From Henriciella sp045287255 (GTDB taxonomy: Bacteria; Pseudomonadota; Alphaproteobacteria; Caulobacterales; Hyphomonadaceae): DNA of 64,000 nt. The notes under the pieces are model-generated. The model did no database searches. It was not told where the DNA came from and saw only the letters and a program-made list of their open reading frames with translations. Both the position numbers and the translations under genes were made by a program. Where the stretch lies: positions 1,116,001-1,180,000 of the forward strand of contig NZ_CP137142.1 in NCBI RefSeq assembly GCF_045287255.1, given 5' to 3'. This document shows, piece by piece, positions 17,512 through 25,015 of this stretch. Within the stretch, counting starts at the first letter, position 1. Each line of letters starts with the position of its first letter.

Positions 17512-18087
17512 ATGGCGAAATTTCAACTGCACACCCCGGAAACAGCTCCGGATGGATCGCGCGACTTTATCAGTGGCGTGAACAAGAAAATGGGTTTTGT
17601 GCCTAGCCTTTATGCGGTCTTTGCCGAAAACCCTGCTGTCCTGAACGCATATAATCAGCTGTCTGATCAGCTTGGTCAGTCAGGCCTTACCGCACTTGAG
17701 CAGCAGGTCGTGACGATTACAGCCAGCGTTGAAAACGAATGTCACTTCTGTGTCGCCGCGCACACAACCATCTCTGAAGGCGCAGGTCTGGATCTGGATG
17801 TGATCTATGCGGTTCGTGAAGATCGCCCGATTGCCGATCCCAAGCTTGAGGCGCTCCGCGTCTTTACAAAGAAGACAGTGATTGATCGGGGGTTTGTTTC
17901 TGATGCGGATGTTGAGGCATTCCTGTCCGCAGGCTACACACGCGCAAATGTGCTGGCGGTTATTCTCGGCGTCGCGCTGAAAGTGATTTCCAACTACACC
18001 AACCATCTTGCTGAAACACCTGTTGATGAGGCGTTTGCCAAACATGCGTGGACACCAGAACTCAAGCGCGAAGCCGCGATGGCTTAA
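17512..18087 (+). CDS. Carboxymuconolactone decarboxylase/AhpD-family protein
   Basis: A 191-residue all-helical protein of the CMD/AhpD family, which includes thiol peroxidase partners. The active motif is ECHFCVAAHT: Cys77, Cys80 and His84, with acidic residues just before, as required for redox activity. It is therefore more likely a peroxidase-type reductase than a decarboxylase. ATG 17512 has AGGAG upstream. It is divergent from a LysR regulator and is followed by an intrinsic terminator at 18125. Confidence 0.87.
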   Translation: MAKFQLHTPETAPDGSRDFISGVNKKMGFVPSLYAVFAENPAVLNAYNQLSDQLGQSGLTALEQQVVTITASVENECHFCVAAHTTISEGAGLDLDVIYAVREDRPIADPKLEALRVFTKKTVIDRGFVSDADVEAFLSAGYTRANVLAVILGVALKVISNYTNHLAETPVDEAFAKHAWTPELKREAAMA

Positions 18088-18124
18088 ACCCCGTTAAAAC
18101 CCCTTTCTTCCCCGATAGACTTTG

Positions 18125-18154
18125 CCCGCGAGTCCCTTGGATTCGCGGGTTTTT
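18125..18154 (+). terminator. Intrinsic terminator after the AhpD-type gene
   Basis: CCCGCGA (18125-18131) pairs with TCGCGGG (18143-18149), followed by TTTTT. Confidence 0.8.
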
Positions 18155-18194
18155 GTTTGCATTTGAGCCCGTTCCGAGGTGGCCTCACAAGCTG

Positions 18195-18210
18195 CTCACG
18201 CGCACGTGAG
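18195..18210. promoter_or_regulatory. Palindrome upstream of the DoxX-like gene
   Basis: CTCACG-CGCA-CGTGAG is a 6-bp inverted repeat with a 4-base centre, followed by another GCTCACGC. It lies 78 bases before the DoxX-like start and could be an operator. Confidence 0.35.
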
Positions 18211-18287
18211 GGAGGCTCACGCAGGTGTGGTTCGCAAGTGATGAGAAGGTTCGCTAGCTATGGCGCATAAGCAAAGGAGGATGCGTA

Positions 18288-18815
18288 ATGACCACCCTGA
18301 CCGATACACAAACACCCCCGACTGCAAACGGGATCGCCGGCAAGATCACAAGCTATGGCCCGAATATTTTGGCCGTTATCGCAAGCTTGGTTTTCCTTGA
18401 TAGCCTGCGCTTCAAGTTTACCAACGCACCGGAAACACAAACCATTTTTGGCAAACTGAATGACTGGGCAGCGAGCTTCGGAGCCGAGGGACTGTTCGCC
18501 CAAACCGGACTTTTCAGCCAATACACGATTGGTACAGCTGAGCTGATTGCTTCGGCATTCCTGCTAATCGGTATTTTGCCAGCGTTTCGACGCTTGCAGG
18601 CGATTGGTGCACTCATCGCCGTAGCAGTGATGAGTGGGGCGATAAGTTTTCATCTGTTCACCCCGCTCGGTATTGATCCGAACAATGACGGCGGCGGGCT
18701 CTTCGCGATGGCGGTTGTTGTCTGGCTCGGTTCCATCACGATGCTGATCATCCGCCGCAAGGTCCTGTTGAACCTGCTCAGCGATCTGCGCACCGCTATC
18801 CTTCCGAACGCATAA
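18288..18815 (+). CDS. DoxX-like membrane protein
   Basis: A 175-residue integral membrane protein with four hydrophobic segments (about 26-42, 85-107, 112-128 and 142-160). The pattern FLDSLRFKFTN, then GTAELIASAFLLIGILP and a terminal pair of helices resembles DoxX/DUF417 (RclC-like) proteins, often linked with oxidative or chlorine stress. ATG 18288 has AGGAGG seven bases upstream. It is followed by a YHS-domain protein gene after 46 bases, so they probably form a unit. Function is inferred only from membrane layout. Confidence 0.7.
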   Translation: MTTLTDTQTPPTANGIAGKITSYGPNILAVIASLVFLDSLRFKFTNAPETQTIFGKLNDWAASFGAEGLFAQTGLFSQYTIGTAELIASAFLLIGILPAFRRLQAIGALIAVAVMSGAISFHLFTPLGIDPNNDGGGLFAMAVVVWLGSITMLIIRRKVLLNLLSDLRTAILPNA

Positions 18816-18861
18816 CCCTGTCTTTCCTCCCTGAGACTTTAAACTCCAAAGGATAAACCCA

Positions 18862-19326
18862 ATGAAACTCCGTACACTTCTTGTTGCGACAGCCCTGACC
18901 ATCACACCCGTTGTCATTGCGACGCCTGCTGCTTTCGCTGACAAAGACCCGGTCTACACAGGCCGCTTCTCAAATACCGCTGTCGAAGGCCATGACGCTG
19001 TGGCCTATTTCACCCAAGGCAAGCCGGTCAAAGGCTCGAAAGACTTCTCCACAGAGTATCAAGGCGCAGAATTTCGTTTCGCCAGCGCTGAGAACCTTGA
19101 GACATTCAAAGCTGACCCGGCCAAGTATGCTCCCCAATATGGCGGCTATTGTGCCTGGGCTGTCAGCCAGGGGATGACGGCCAAAGGGGATGCCAATCAC
19201 TGGGCGATTGTCGATGGCAAGCTGTACCTGAACTATAACAAGAAAATTCAGAACACCTGGAATGAGGACCGCGCTAGTTTCATCGTCAAAGCCGATGCTG
19301 AGTGGCCGAACGTTTTGACAAAGTAA
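18862..19326 (+). CDS. Secreted YHS-domain protein
   Basis: A 154-residue periplasmic protein with a cleavable signal peptide (residues 1-26, ending AAFA). The rest carries the YHS-type fold: VAYFTQGKPVKGS, YQGAEFRFAS, then PQYGGYCAWAVSQG. YHS domains are found in metal-handling and copper-transport proteins; cysteine in GGYCAWA is the only candidate ligand thiol here. It follows the DoxX-like gene, and a strong hairpin lies 55 bases after the stop. Confidence 0.8.
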   Translation: MKLRTLLVATALTITPVVIATPAAFADKDPVYTGRFSNTAVEGHDAVAYFTQGKPVKGSKDFSTEYQGAEFRFASAENLETFKADPAKYAPQYGGYCAWAVSQGMTAKGDANHWAIVDGKLYLNYNKKIQNTWNEDRASFIVKADAEWPNVLTK

Positions 19327-19381
19327 AAATATAAGTTTGGTCGATCGTACCGTTCTCCCCCTCCGGTACACGATCCAAAGC

Positions 19382-19421
19382 AGGTCCGCATGGTGTCCGA
19401 GCCCATGCGGACCTTTCGTTT
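19382..19421 (+). terminator. Intrinsic terminator after the YHS gene
   Basis: AGGTCCGCATGG (19382-19393) and CCATGCGGACCT (19403-19414) form a perfect 12-bp stem, followed by the T-rich TTCGTTTT. It separates the YHS gene from the convergent sulfatase. Confidence 0.75.
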
Positions 19422-19434
19422 TGGGACTAATCGA

Positions 19435-20943
19435 CTAGCAGCGTTCAAAAGCTTTCTGCAATTCGGCGTGATAGAGATTTTGTTGGAACCATGGGTTTGA
19501 CGCCGTATTCGTTGTCTTTGACACAATGAAATTGAACAGGTCCCAAACGTGGCTTTTCTCTATCTCACATGGAGTATGGATCAGATTTTGGATTTCACTA
19601 GGATCGGTTTCTGTGTCGTACAATTCGATCAAGACACCCGAGCTATAATTGGTTTGGCGCTCAGTCTCTCTCAGAATGAGTTTGAGCCCGCTTTGATCAA
19701 CGCCCGCATAGGCAAATGGCAAACTCTGTTTATTTCCGCGTTCAAGAAAGACAAATTCGCGCTTGTCTGTTCTATCCTGGCTTGTGGCTAGCAGGTCGGC
19801 CAGAATGGATGAGGCATCAACTTTGATCTGATCATTTTGTTGGCTTTGCTGACCGAGGGTCGATAACTCAATAATCGTGCTGAACAGGTCGGCTAGGTGA
19901 ACGAGTTGCTCGCCTCGCCCGGTTGCAAGTGGAAATTCCTCTGGGTGAGATGTCCAGACCATCATCGGGACGCGCACGCCACCATCATAGAGTGTTGCTT
20001 TGGAGCGCACATGATCCATGGAGCCAGAGGCAAAGACCTCACCTGCAGAGCCATTATCCCCGATGAAAATGAAGACGATAGGCCGTTTCGTGGCGGTGGA
20101 TAAGGTTCCCGTGATCCGCCAGATTTCTGTATCCAGCGCTTCCAGCATAGCGAAATAGTATGGGTCAAACCGGGGTTCTCGACGATTGACCCGATACTGA
20201 TCAGCCTCAGGTGTTTCAGAGAGCGTTGGTCGCAGGTTCAGCTCTGGTAACTCACCATAGGAGTGGAGTGTTTCCGGGGGGGCGTGAAATGGTTTGTGCG
20301 GATTGGTAAAGCTTAGCATCATAAATTGGGGAATATGATCAGGCACAAGCTGGAAATATTTGATCGCTGAATTCGCAATCTGTGTTGTTTTGTAAACTGG
20401 ACGTTGGCCAACCAGCGTGCCGTTTATGTGCCAATCGTAGTCGAAATACTTGTATGTGTGATGCTGCCGTGGGTTGCCTTCGAAATAATCGAACCCCTGC
20501 AAGTTGGGATTGAGCAGTGAACCGTTCCCGTCATCGGCTAAATGCCACTTTCCAAAACCTGCTGTGAGGTAAGGAGTATCCGAAAGGGATTTCAGAATCT
20601 CTGGAAATGTAACTTCGGAAAGCTGGAGCTTTTGCGCACTTTGTTTGACATCATTCGCGCCGTGTCGAAAGGGGTGGCGGCCCGTCATCATGGTCGCGCG
20701 GCTCGCAGTGCAGTAAGGGTGCGTGTATGCCCGCTCATAGACCCGTGAGGTCTCGCAAATCGATTCCAGATTCGGCATTCTTACCGAAGCACTATGGCAA
20801 GGGGCGACATCAAGGCCAAGGTCATCGGCTATGAACAGTACGATATGAGGCCTGACAGGCTCTTCGGCATGAGCACTCAGCAAAACGAACGAAAAAAAGC
20901 TCGCTAGGAGCAGAGCAGACTTTAAGCATTTCTTCCTTATCAT
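19435..20943 (-). CDS. Secreted sulfatase
   Basis: A 502-residue hydrolase of sulfate esters. A signal peptide (MIRKKCLKSALLLASFF) is followed by the alkaline-phosphatase-fold start HIVLFIADDLG with two metal-binding aspartates. The modification site is CTASRATMMTGR: the cysteine would be turned into formylglycine (type I motif C-x-A-S-R). Later HWHLAD-like (FGKWHLAD) and DNGSAGE motifs support the assignment. ATG 20943 has AAGGG eight bases upstream. It is 19 bases after nudC on the same strand. Marine-type polysaccharide or sulfolipid substrates are possible; none is encoded nearby. Confidence 0.88.
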   Translation of the reverse strand: MIRKKCLKSALLLASFFSFVLLSAHAEEPVRPHIVLFIADDLGLDVAPCHSASVRMPNLESICETSRVYERAYTHPYCTASRATMMTGRHPFRHGANDVKQSAQKLQLSEVTFPEILKSLSDTPYLTAGFGKWHLADDGNGSLLNPNLQGFDYFEGNPRQHHTYKYFDYDWHINGTLVGQRPVYKTTQIANSAIKYFQLVPDHIPQFMMLSFTNPHKPFHAPPETLHSYGELPELNLRPTLSETPEADQYRVNRREPRFDPYYFAMLEALDTEIWRITGTLSTATKRPIVFIFIGDNGSAGEVFASGSMDHVRSKATLYDGGVRVPMMVWTSHPEEFPLATGRGEQLVHLADLFSTIIELSTLGQQSQQNDQIKVDASSILADLLATSQDRTDKREFVFLERGNKQSLPFAYAGVDQSGLKLILRETERQTNYSSGVLIELYDTETDPSEIQNLIHTPCEIEKSHVWDLFNFIVSKTTNTASNPWFQQNLYHAELQKAFERC

Positions 20944-20962
20944 TGTCCCACCCTTCATTGTC

Positions 20963-21883
20963 CTATCCCTCGCGTTCTGCCCAGACTTTTAGAATATGAT
21001 GGGCGACCGCCATGGGGGGCGGGCAGTAGATGTCGGGGTGGGTGCCGGCCAGAACTTGCCGGGCTTCTTCACGCGTGATCCAGCGGGCGGCTTCCAACTC
21101 GTCCTGTTCAACGGACACTTCCTCAGTTTCGGCCTGCAGGATGATTCCCACCATAAGCGATGAAGGGAAGGGCCAGGGTTGGCAGAACAGGTACTCTGCG
21201 GTCGCGGGATCAGACTTGATGCCCGCTTCTTCTTCCAGTTCCCGCGCCGCCGCTTGCTCAAGCGTTTCGCCTGGCTCAACAAATCCAGCAAGGGCCGACC
21301 AGAAGCCAGCGGGCCATGTGGATTGCCGCCCGAGCAGGCACTTGTCGTCTTTAACCGCAAGCATGATCGCAACAGGGTCGGTGCGCGGGAAGTGCTCAGC
21401 ACCACAGGCCGGACAGATTCGTTTCCAGCCCGCCTCTGCAACCTCGCTTTCAGCGCCGCACTTGGAGCAAAAGCGGTGCGAGCGATGCCATTCAAGAATC
21501 GATCGTGCGGTGGAGGCGAGGTTGCCTTGCATGGCAGACAGGCTGGAGGCGGCCGCACGCATATCTGTGAACTCGCCTGTCCCTTCGATCAGAGAGCCTT
21601 CCAGCTTGAAACGTTCATCCATGTTGATCGCGAAAATCGGCGCGCCGACCTTATCAAGGCCGAGAAAGACCCGTTCAACCTGCGGCGTAAGCCTCGCCGC
21701 CTCTGGGCCAAGCCATACAAGGCTCTGCCCGCTATGATCCACCAAAGGCAGCCCTTTATGCATTAGGAAGACGAGAACATCCTCGCGCTGCATCGCAGCT
21801 TCGAGCCATACCGGGTCGGTGCGGTGATGGGCGGCGCGATTGATCGGGGCACTGGCGAGCGGGATATCATTAGAAGTCGTCAT
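20963..21883 (-). CDS. nudC: NAD+ diphosphatase (Nudix)
   Basis: A 306-residue zinc-containing Nudix hydrolase that cleaves NAD(H) and removes NAD caps from RNA. It has the four-cysteine zinc ribbon (FCSKCG and CPACG), the Nudix box GFVEPGETLEQAAARELEEE and the NudC-specific CQPWPFPSS motif. Length is slightly above the E. coli protein owing to an extended N-terminal domain. The start at 21883 is divergent from the SRP RNA promoter. Together with nadE upstream the window holds both a synthesis and a breakdown enzyme for NAD, though they are not adjacent. Confidence 0.93.
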   Translation of the reverse strand: MTTSNDIPLASAPINRAAHHRTDPVWLEAAMQREDVLVFLMHKGLPLVDHSGQSLVWLGPEAARLTPQVERVFLGLDKVGAPIFAINMDERFKLEGSLIEGTGEFTDMRAAASSLSAMQGNLASTARSILEWHRSHRFCSKCGAESEVAEAGWKRICPACGAEHFPRTDPVAIMLAVKDDKCLLGRQSTWPAGFWSALAGFVEPGETLEQAAARELEEEAGIKSDPATAEYLFCQPWPFPSSLMVGIILQAETEEVSVEQDELEAARWITREEARQVLAGTHPDIYCPPPMAVAHHILKVWAEREG

Positions 21884-21911
21884 AGCTTCCGCCTTAGCAG
21901 CTTATAACCTC

Positions 21912-21940
21912 TTGTCACGGGCTGCCGTAAGGGCGATATA
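21912..21940 (+). promoter_or_regulatory. Sigma-70 promoter of SRP RNA
   Basis: TTGTCA (21912-21917) and GATATA (21935-21940) are separated by exactly 17 bases. Transcription from this pair would start at about 21947-21948, the first base of the RNA's terminal helix, so the placement agrees with the RNA mapped from structure. Confidence 0.65.
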
Positions 21941-21947
21941 CCCCTCA

Positions 21948-22042
21948 GGAGGCTGGCGGTGGACGGGTCCCTCGCCAACCGGGTCAGGTCGGGAACGAAG
22001 CAGCCCTAACGAGTTTCGACACGGGTCACTGTCCAGTCTCCG
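21948..22042 (+). ncRNA. ffs: Signal recognition particle RNA (4.5S)
   Basis: The conserved domain IV loop is present: GGTCAGGTCGGGAACGAAGCAG near 21982-22004 in the form GGTCAGGTC then GGGAACGAAGCAGCC. The ends pair, GGAGGCTGG (21948-21956) with CCAGTCTCC (22033-22041). At about 95 nt it is the small bacterial SRP RNA that binds Ffh and targets membrane proteins. It runs into the 3' end of truA on the opposite strand, leaving only 3 bases between them. Confidence 0.88.
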
Positions 22043-22045
22043 CTT

Positions 22046-22789
22046 TTAAGCGTCGTATTCCACCCGTTCGAGAAATAAGCCATCAGGCGGGGCGACAGGG
22101 CCACACGCTTTCCTGTCGCGCGCGTCTAATATCTCAGCAATCCAGTCTTCAGATTGGGAACCCCGGCCGACTTCGACGAGGCTGCCAACAAAAGAGCGAA
22201 CCTGGCTGTGCAGGAAGCTGCGGGCTTCTACGGTCACTTCAATCCCTTCGCCATAGCGGGCGACATCCAGCCGATCGAGTGTTTTTACCGGGCTTTTCGC
22301 CTGACAGTCCGCGTGTCGGAAGGTCGAAAAATCGTGAATGCCAATCAGGGTTTGCGCGGCCCGGTGCATGGCTTCGTGGTCAAGTTTGTATGGGATGCGC
22401 CACGCCTGTCCGCGGTCAAAGGTCAGGGCCGCGCGGCGATTGATGATAACATAGCGATAAGCGCGCTTAATGGCGTGAAAGCGCGCATGGAATTCCGCGT
22501 CGACTTCTTCAGCCTTCAGAACGGCTACACGGTGAGGTCGTAAATGCGCATTCAGGGCATCAGCGACTTTTTCAATCGGGCGGGGCTTGGTCAGGTCCAT
22601 ATGGGCGACTTGCCCGGTCGCATGAACGCCGCGATCAGTGCGGCCAGCGCCCTGCACCGTAACGGGGGCACCATCAAGCTTTGAAGCGGCTGTTTCCAGC
22701 GCTTCCTGAACCGAAGGATGGCTCTCCTGGCGCTGCCAGCCATAATACGGCTCGCCGTCATATTCGATAGTGAGCTTATAGCGCTGCAT
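22046..22789 (-). CDS. truA: tRNA pseudouridine(38-40) synthase
   Basis: A 247-residue cytosolic enzyme that isomerises uridines 38-40 in the tRNA anticodon stem. The catalytic segment GAGRTDRGVHATGQ contains the nucleophilic aspartate, and YDGEPYYGWQRQ, FHARFHAIKRAYRY and SFVGSLVEVGRG are family signatures. Its start overlaps the fmt stop by one base (TGATG), so translation is coupled. Third gene of the ruvX-fmt-truA operon. Confidence 0.96.
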   Translation of the reverse strand: MQRYKLTIEYDGEPYYGWQRQESHPSVQEALETAASKLDGAPVTVQGAGRTDRGVHATGQVAHMDLTKPRPIEKVADALNAHLRPHRVAVLKAEEVDAEFHARFHAIKRAYRYVIINRRAALTFDRGQAWRIPYKLDHEAMHRAAQTLIGIHDFSTFRHADCQAKSPVKTLDRLDVARYGEGIEVTVEARSFLHSQVRSFVGSLVEVGRGSQSEDWIAEILDARDRKACGPVAPPDGLFLERVEYDA

Positions 22790-23742
22790 CAGGTAAACCG
22801 CGCTCCGGATGGAACTGGAAGCCCCCGCAACAGATCTTCAGCATTCATCGCCTTCGATCCGGGCTTTTGCGCACGAAGCAGGCGAACGGCCTGACCGTCC
22901 CCGCATTGGACCAGCAATTGATCATCAAGCAGAGTTCCCGGCACGGCACTGTCTTGCCCATCTTCACGCTTAGAGAGGAGGGCCTTCATCCGCAAAGGTG
23001 CATCCTCGCCTTCGGGTTGATAGTAAAACCATGCGCCGGGGAAGGGGGAGAGACCTCTGATCTGGCAATCGACTTCATGTGCAGGCCGGGTCCAGTCAAT
23101 GCGCTGATCGTCTGCGCCAACTTTGTGGGCATAGGTGATACCGTCTTCAGATTGCGGCTCAGGCGTTAAGCAGCCATCGGCCAGCCCCTCAATCGCGGTT
23201 ACGGCCAGATCAGCCGCCAGCCCCGCGAGGCGGTCGTGCACGTCGCCAGTTGTATCGAAATCGAAAATCCGGGTTTTGGCTGTCGCGAGAACTGGACCTG
23301 TATCAAGACCAGCTTCCATCATCATCGCCTGTACGCCGGTTTCGCTATCCCCGGCCATGACGGCGCGATGGATCGGGGCCGCCCCGCGCCAGCGTGGCAG
23401 GATGGACGCATGCATGTTCATACAGCCCAAGCGCGGCGCATCGAGTATGGCTTGTGGCAGGATCAGGCCGTAGGCAACGACCACGGCGGCATCGAGTTTA
23501 AGCGCCGCGAAGGCCCCTTGCTCGGGTTCTTTCTTAAGTGATTTCGGCGTGCGAACTTCGATACCCTTTGCTTCAGCCCATTGATGGACAGGCGTTGGCC
23601 GCAGTTTCTTGCCGCGACCTGCCGGGCGTGGTGGCTGCGAGTAGACACACACGACCTCATGGCCAGCTTCAACCAGAGCGGCGAGCACGGGCACGGCAAA
23701 ATCGGGGCTGCCCATAAAAGCGAGGCGAAGGGGTTTAGTCAT
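22789..23742 (-). CDS. fmt: Methionyl-tRNA formyltransferase
   Basis: This 317-residue enzyme formylates initiator Met-tRNA with 10-formyltetrahydrofolate. The N terminus RLAFMGSPDFAVPVL, the folate site CMNMHASILPRWRGAAPIHRA and DTGPVL are typical; the C-terminal OB-like domain is complete. It lies between ruvX (gap 31 bases) and truA (one-base overlap). Alphaproteobacteria often place def next to fmt; no def is present here. Confidence 0.96.
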   Translation of the reverse strand: MTKPLRLAFMGSPDFAVPVLAALVEAGHEVVCVYSQPPRPAGRGKKLRPTPVHQWAEAKGIEVRTPKSLKKEPEQGAFAALKLDAAVVVAYGLILPQAILDAPRLGCMNMHASILPRWRGAAPIHRAVMAGDSETGVQAMMMEAGLDTGPVLATAKTRIFDFDTTGDVHDRLAGLAADLAVTAIEGLADGCLTPEPQSEDGITYAHKVGADDQRIDWTRPAHEVDCQIRGLSPFPGAWFYYQPEGEDAPLRMKALLSKREDGQDSAVPGTLLDDQLLVQCGDGQAVRLLRAQKPGSKAMNAEDLLRGLPVPSGARFT

Positions 23743-23773
23743 GGCGGTTACTTAGGCGGGCCAGGGGATTGGC

Positions 23774-24232
23774 TCAACCCGCGTTTGCGAGCCGATCAAT
23801 GGCGGTTTGCAGGATGATCGCTGCGGCGGAGGCATCAATCAGTTCAGCGCGTCGGGCGCGGGAAAGATCAGCATCCAGCATGACCCGTTCCGCTTGGGCG
23901 CTGGTCATACGCTCATCCTGCCATGCGATAGGAATGTCGCGCATTTGCTGAATGTTGAACGCGAGAGCCTTGGCGGCCTGTGTTCGCGGACCAGCACTGC
24001 CATCCATGTTCAGAGGCAGGCCAATAACGACCCCAACGGCTTTGTATTCATCATAAATTTCGTAGAAACGCCGCAGCGTGGGGGCGAGTTTCTTGCCGCG
24101 TGGAATCGTTTCGACCGGGCTGGCGATCAGCCGCATCGCATCACAGGCGGCTACACCAAGCGTTTTGGCACCCGGATCGAGACCGAGTAACGGCCCGCGC
24201 TTGTGTAAGTCTTGAAGGTCAATCTGGGGCAG
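23774..24232 (-). CDS. ruvX: Putative pre-16S rRNA nuclease/Holliday junction resolvase, CTG start
   Basis: RuvX (YqgF) trims the 5' end of 16S rRNA and has an RNase H-like fold. Reading upstream of the first ATG (24136) the frame stays open and gives the conserved N terminus, LLGLDPGAKTLGVAACD, with the first catalytic aspartate, so ATG 24136 cannot be the true start. No ATG, GTG or TTG occurs between the frame's stop (24296-24298) and this motif. CTG 24232 has GGAGG five bases upstream and gives 152 residues, the normal family length. Other motifs are QDERMTSAQAERVM and LIDASAAAIILQ. First gene of the ruvX-fmt-truA operon. Confidence is high for the family, moderate for the start. Confidence 0.85.
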   Translation of the reverse strand: MPQIDLQDLHKRGPLLGLDPGAKTLGVAACDAMRLIASPVETIPRGKKLAPTLRRFYEIYDEYKAVGVVIGLPLNMDGSAGPRTQAAKALAFNIQQMRDIPIAWQDERMTSAQAERVMLDADLSRARRAELIDASAAAIILQTAIDRLANAG

Positions 24233-24315
24233 GGCTGCCTCCGCATTCAGGTGGGGACTTGATTGGCTTGTCAGTCGCGCGTATCCACGCCTTCGTCAAA
24301 TGGAGAGTTCACACC

Positions 24316-24603
24316 ATGAGCGTGACCAAGGATGATGTTCGCAAAGTTGCCCGCCTGTCGCGGATCGCTGTTCCCGAGGAGCGGCTGGAATCGCTGGCTG
24401 GTGAGTTGACCGGGATCATGGGCTGGATCGAACAGCTAAACGAGGTCGATATTGAAGGTGTTGAGCCGATGACGTCTGTTGTCGCGGCTAACCTGCCAAT
24501 GCGCGAGGATAAGGTCACCGATGGCGATATTCAGGATCAGGTCCTGGCCAATGCACCGAAGGCCGATGAAGGCTTCTTCGTGGTCCCACGTTCTGTCGAA
24601 TAA
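24316..24603 (+). CDS. gatC: Glutamyl-tRNA(Gln)/aspartyl-tRNA(Asn) amidotransferase subunit C
   Basis: The 95-residue small subunit of GatCAB, which amidates misacylated Glu-tRNA(Gln) and Asp-tRNA(Asn) in organisms lacking the corresponding synthetases. It links subunits A and B. VRKVARLSRIAVPEE, WIEQLNEVDIEGVEPM and LPMREDKVTDGD are diagnostic. ATG 24316 matches the usual start; the frame upstream is a chance extension. Unlike the common gatCAB order, gatA begins 3.1 kb away. Confidence 0.95.
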   Translation: MSVTKDDVRKVARLSRIAVPEERLESLAGELTGIMGWIEQLNEVDIEGVEPMTSVVAANLPMREDKVTDGDIQDQVLANAPKADEGFFVVPRSVE

Positions 24604-24679
24604 CCACTTCAGAAAATGATAAGCATCAGTCCTCACAGGTCGGATTGACTCGCTCTTTTATTTCGATAATCCGTGAAAT

Positions 24680-25015
24680 ATGGAATTAACTGATTCAGTC
24701 GCGCGGTTTTCTGCTCTTGCCAATGAGAGCCGATTAGCGGTTTTTCGTTTTCTTATCCGTTGTGGCCACGATGGATGCGCCGCTGGTGAAATATCGCGCC
24801 AGCTTGGTATTGGCGCAACGACCCTGTCAGCGCAGCTCAGCATCCTGACACAGGCTAATCTGATCACACGGCGACGTGAGGGTCGGTCTCTGATCTATCT
24901 GGCGCGCATGGAGGCTGTAAGCGAGATGGTGCTCTATCTCATGGAAGATTGCTGTGAGGGACGCCCGGAAATCTGTGAGCCTATTCTGACAGCTTTTTCA
25001 AAAGAGACCTGTTAG
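24680..25015 (+). CDS. ArsR-family HTH regulator
   Basis: A 111-residue winged-helix DNA-binding protein. Residues 1-90 hold the ArsR fold with the recognition helix GIGATTLSAQLSILTQANLI and wing RRREGRSLIYLA. The C terminus carries a cysteine cluster (DCCEGRPEIC...ETC), which could bind thiophilic metal or metalloid. Its stop overlaps the GTG start of the next gene (TAGTG), so the two are translationally coupled and the regulator probably controls the following outer-membrane protein. Confidence 0.85.
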   Translation: MELTDSVARFSALANESRLAVFRFLIRCGHDGCAAGEISRQLGIGATTLSAQLSILTQANLITRRREGRSLIYLARMEAVSEMVLYLMEDCCEGRPEICEPILTAFSKETC

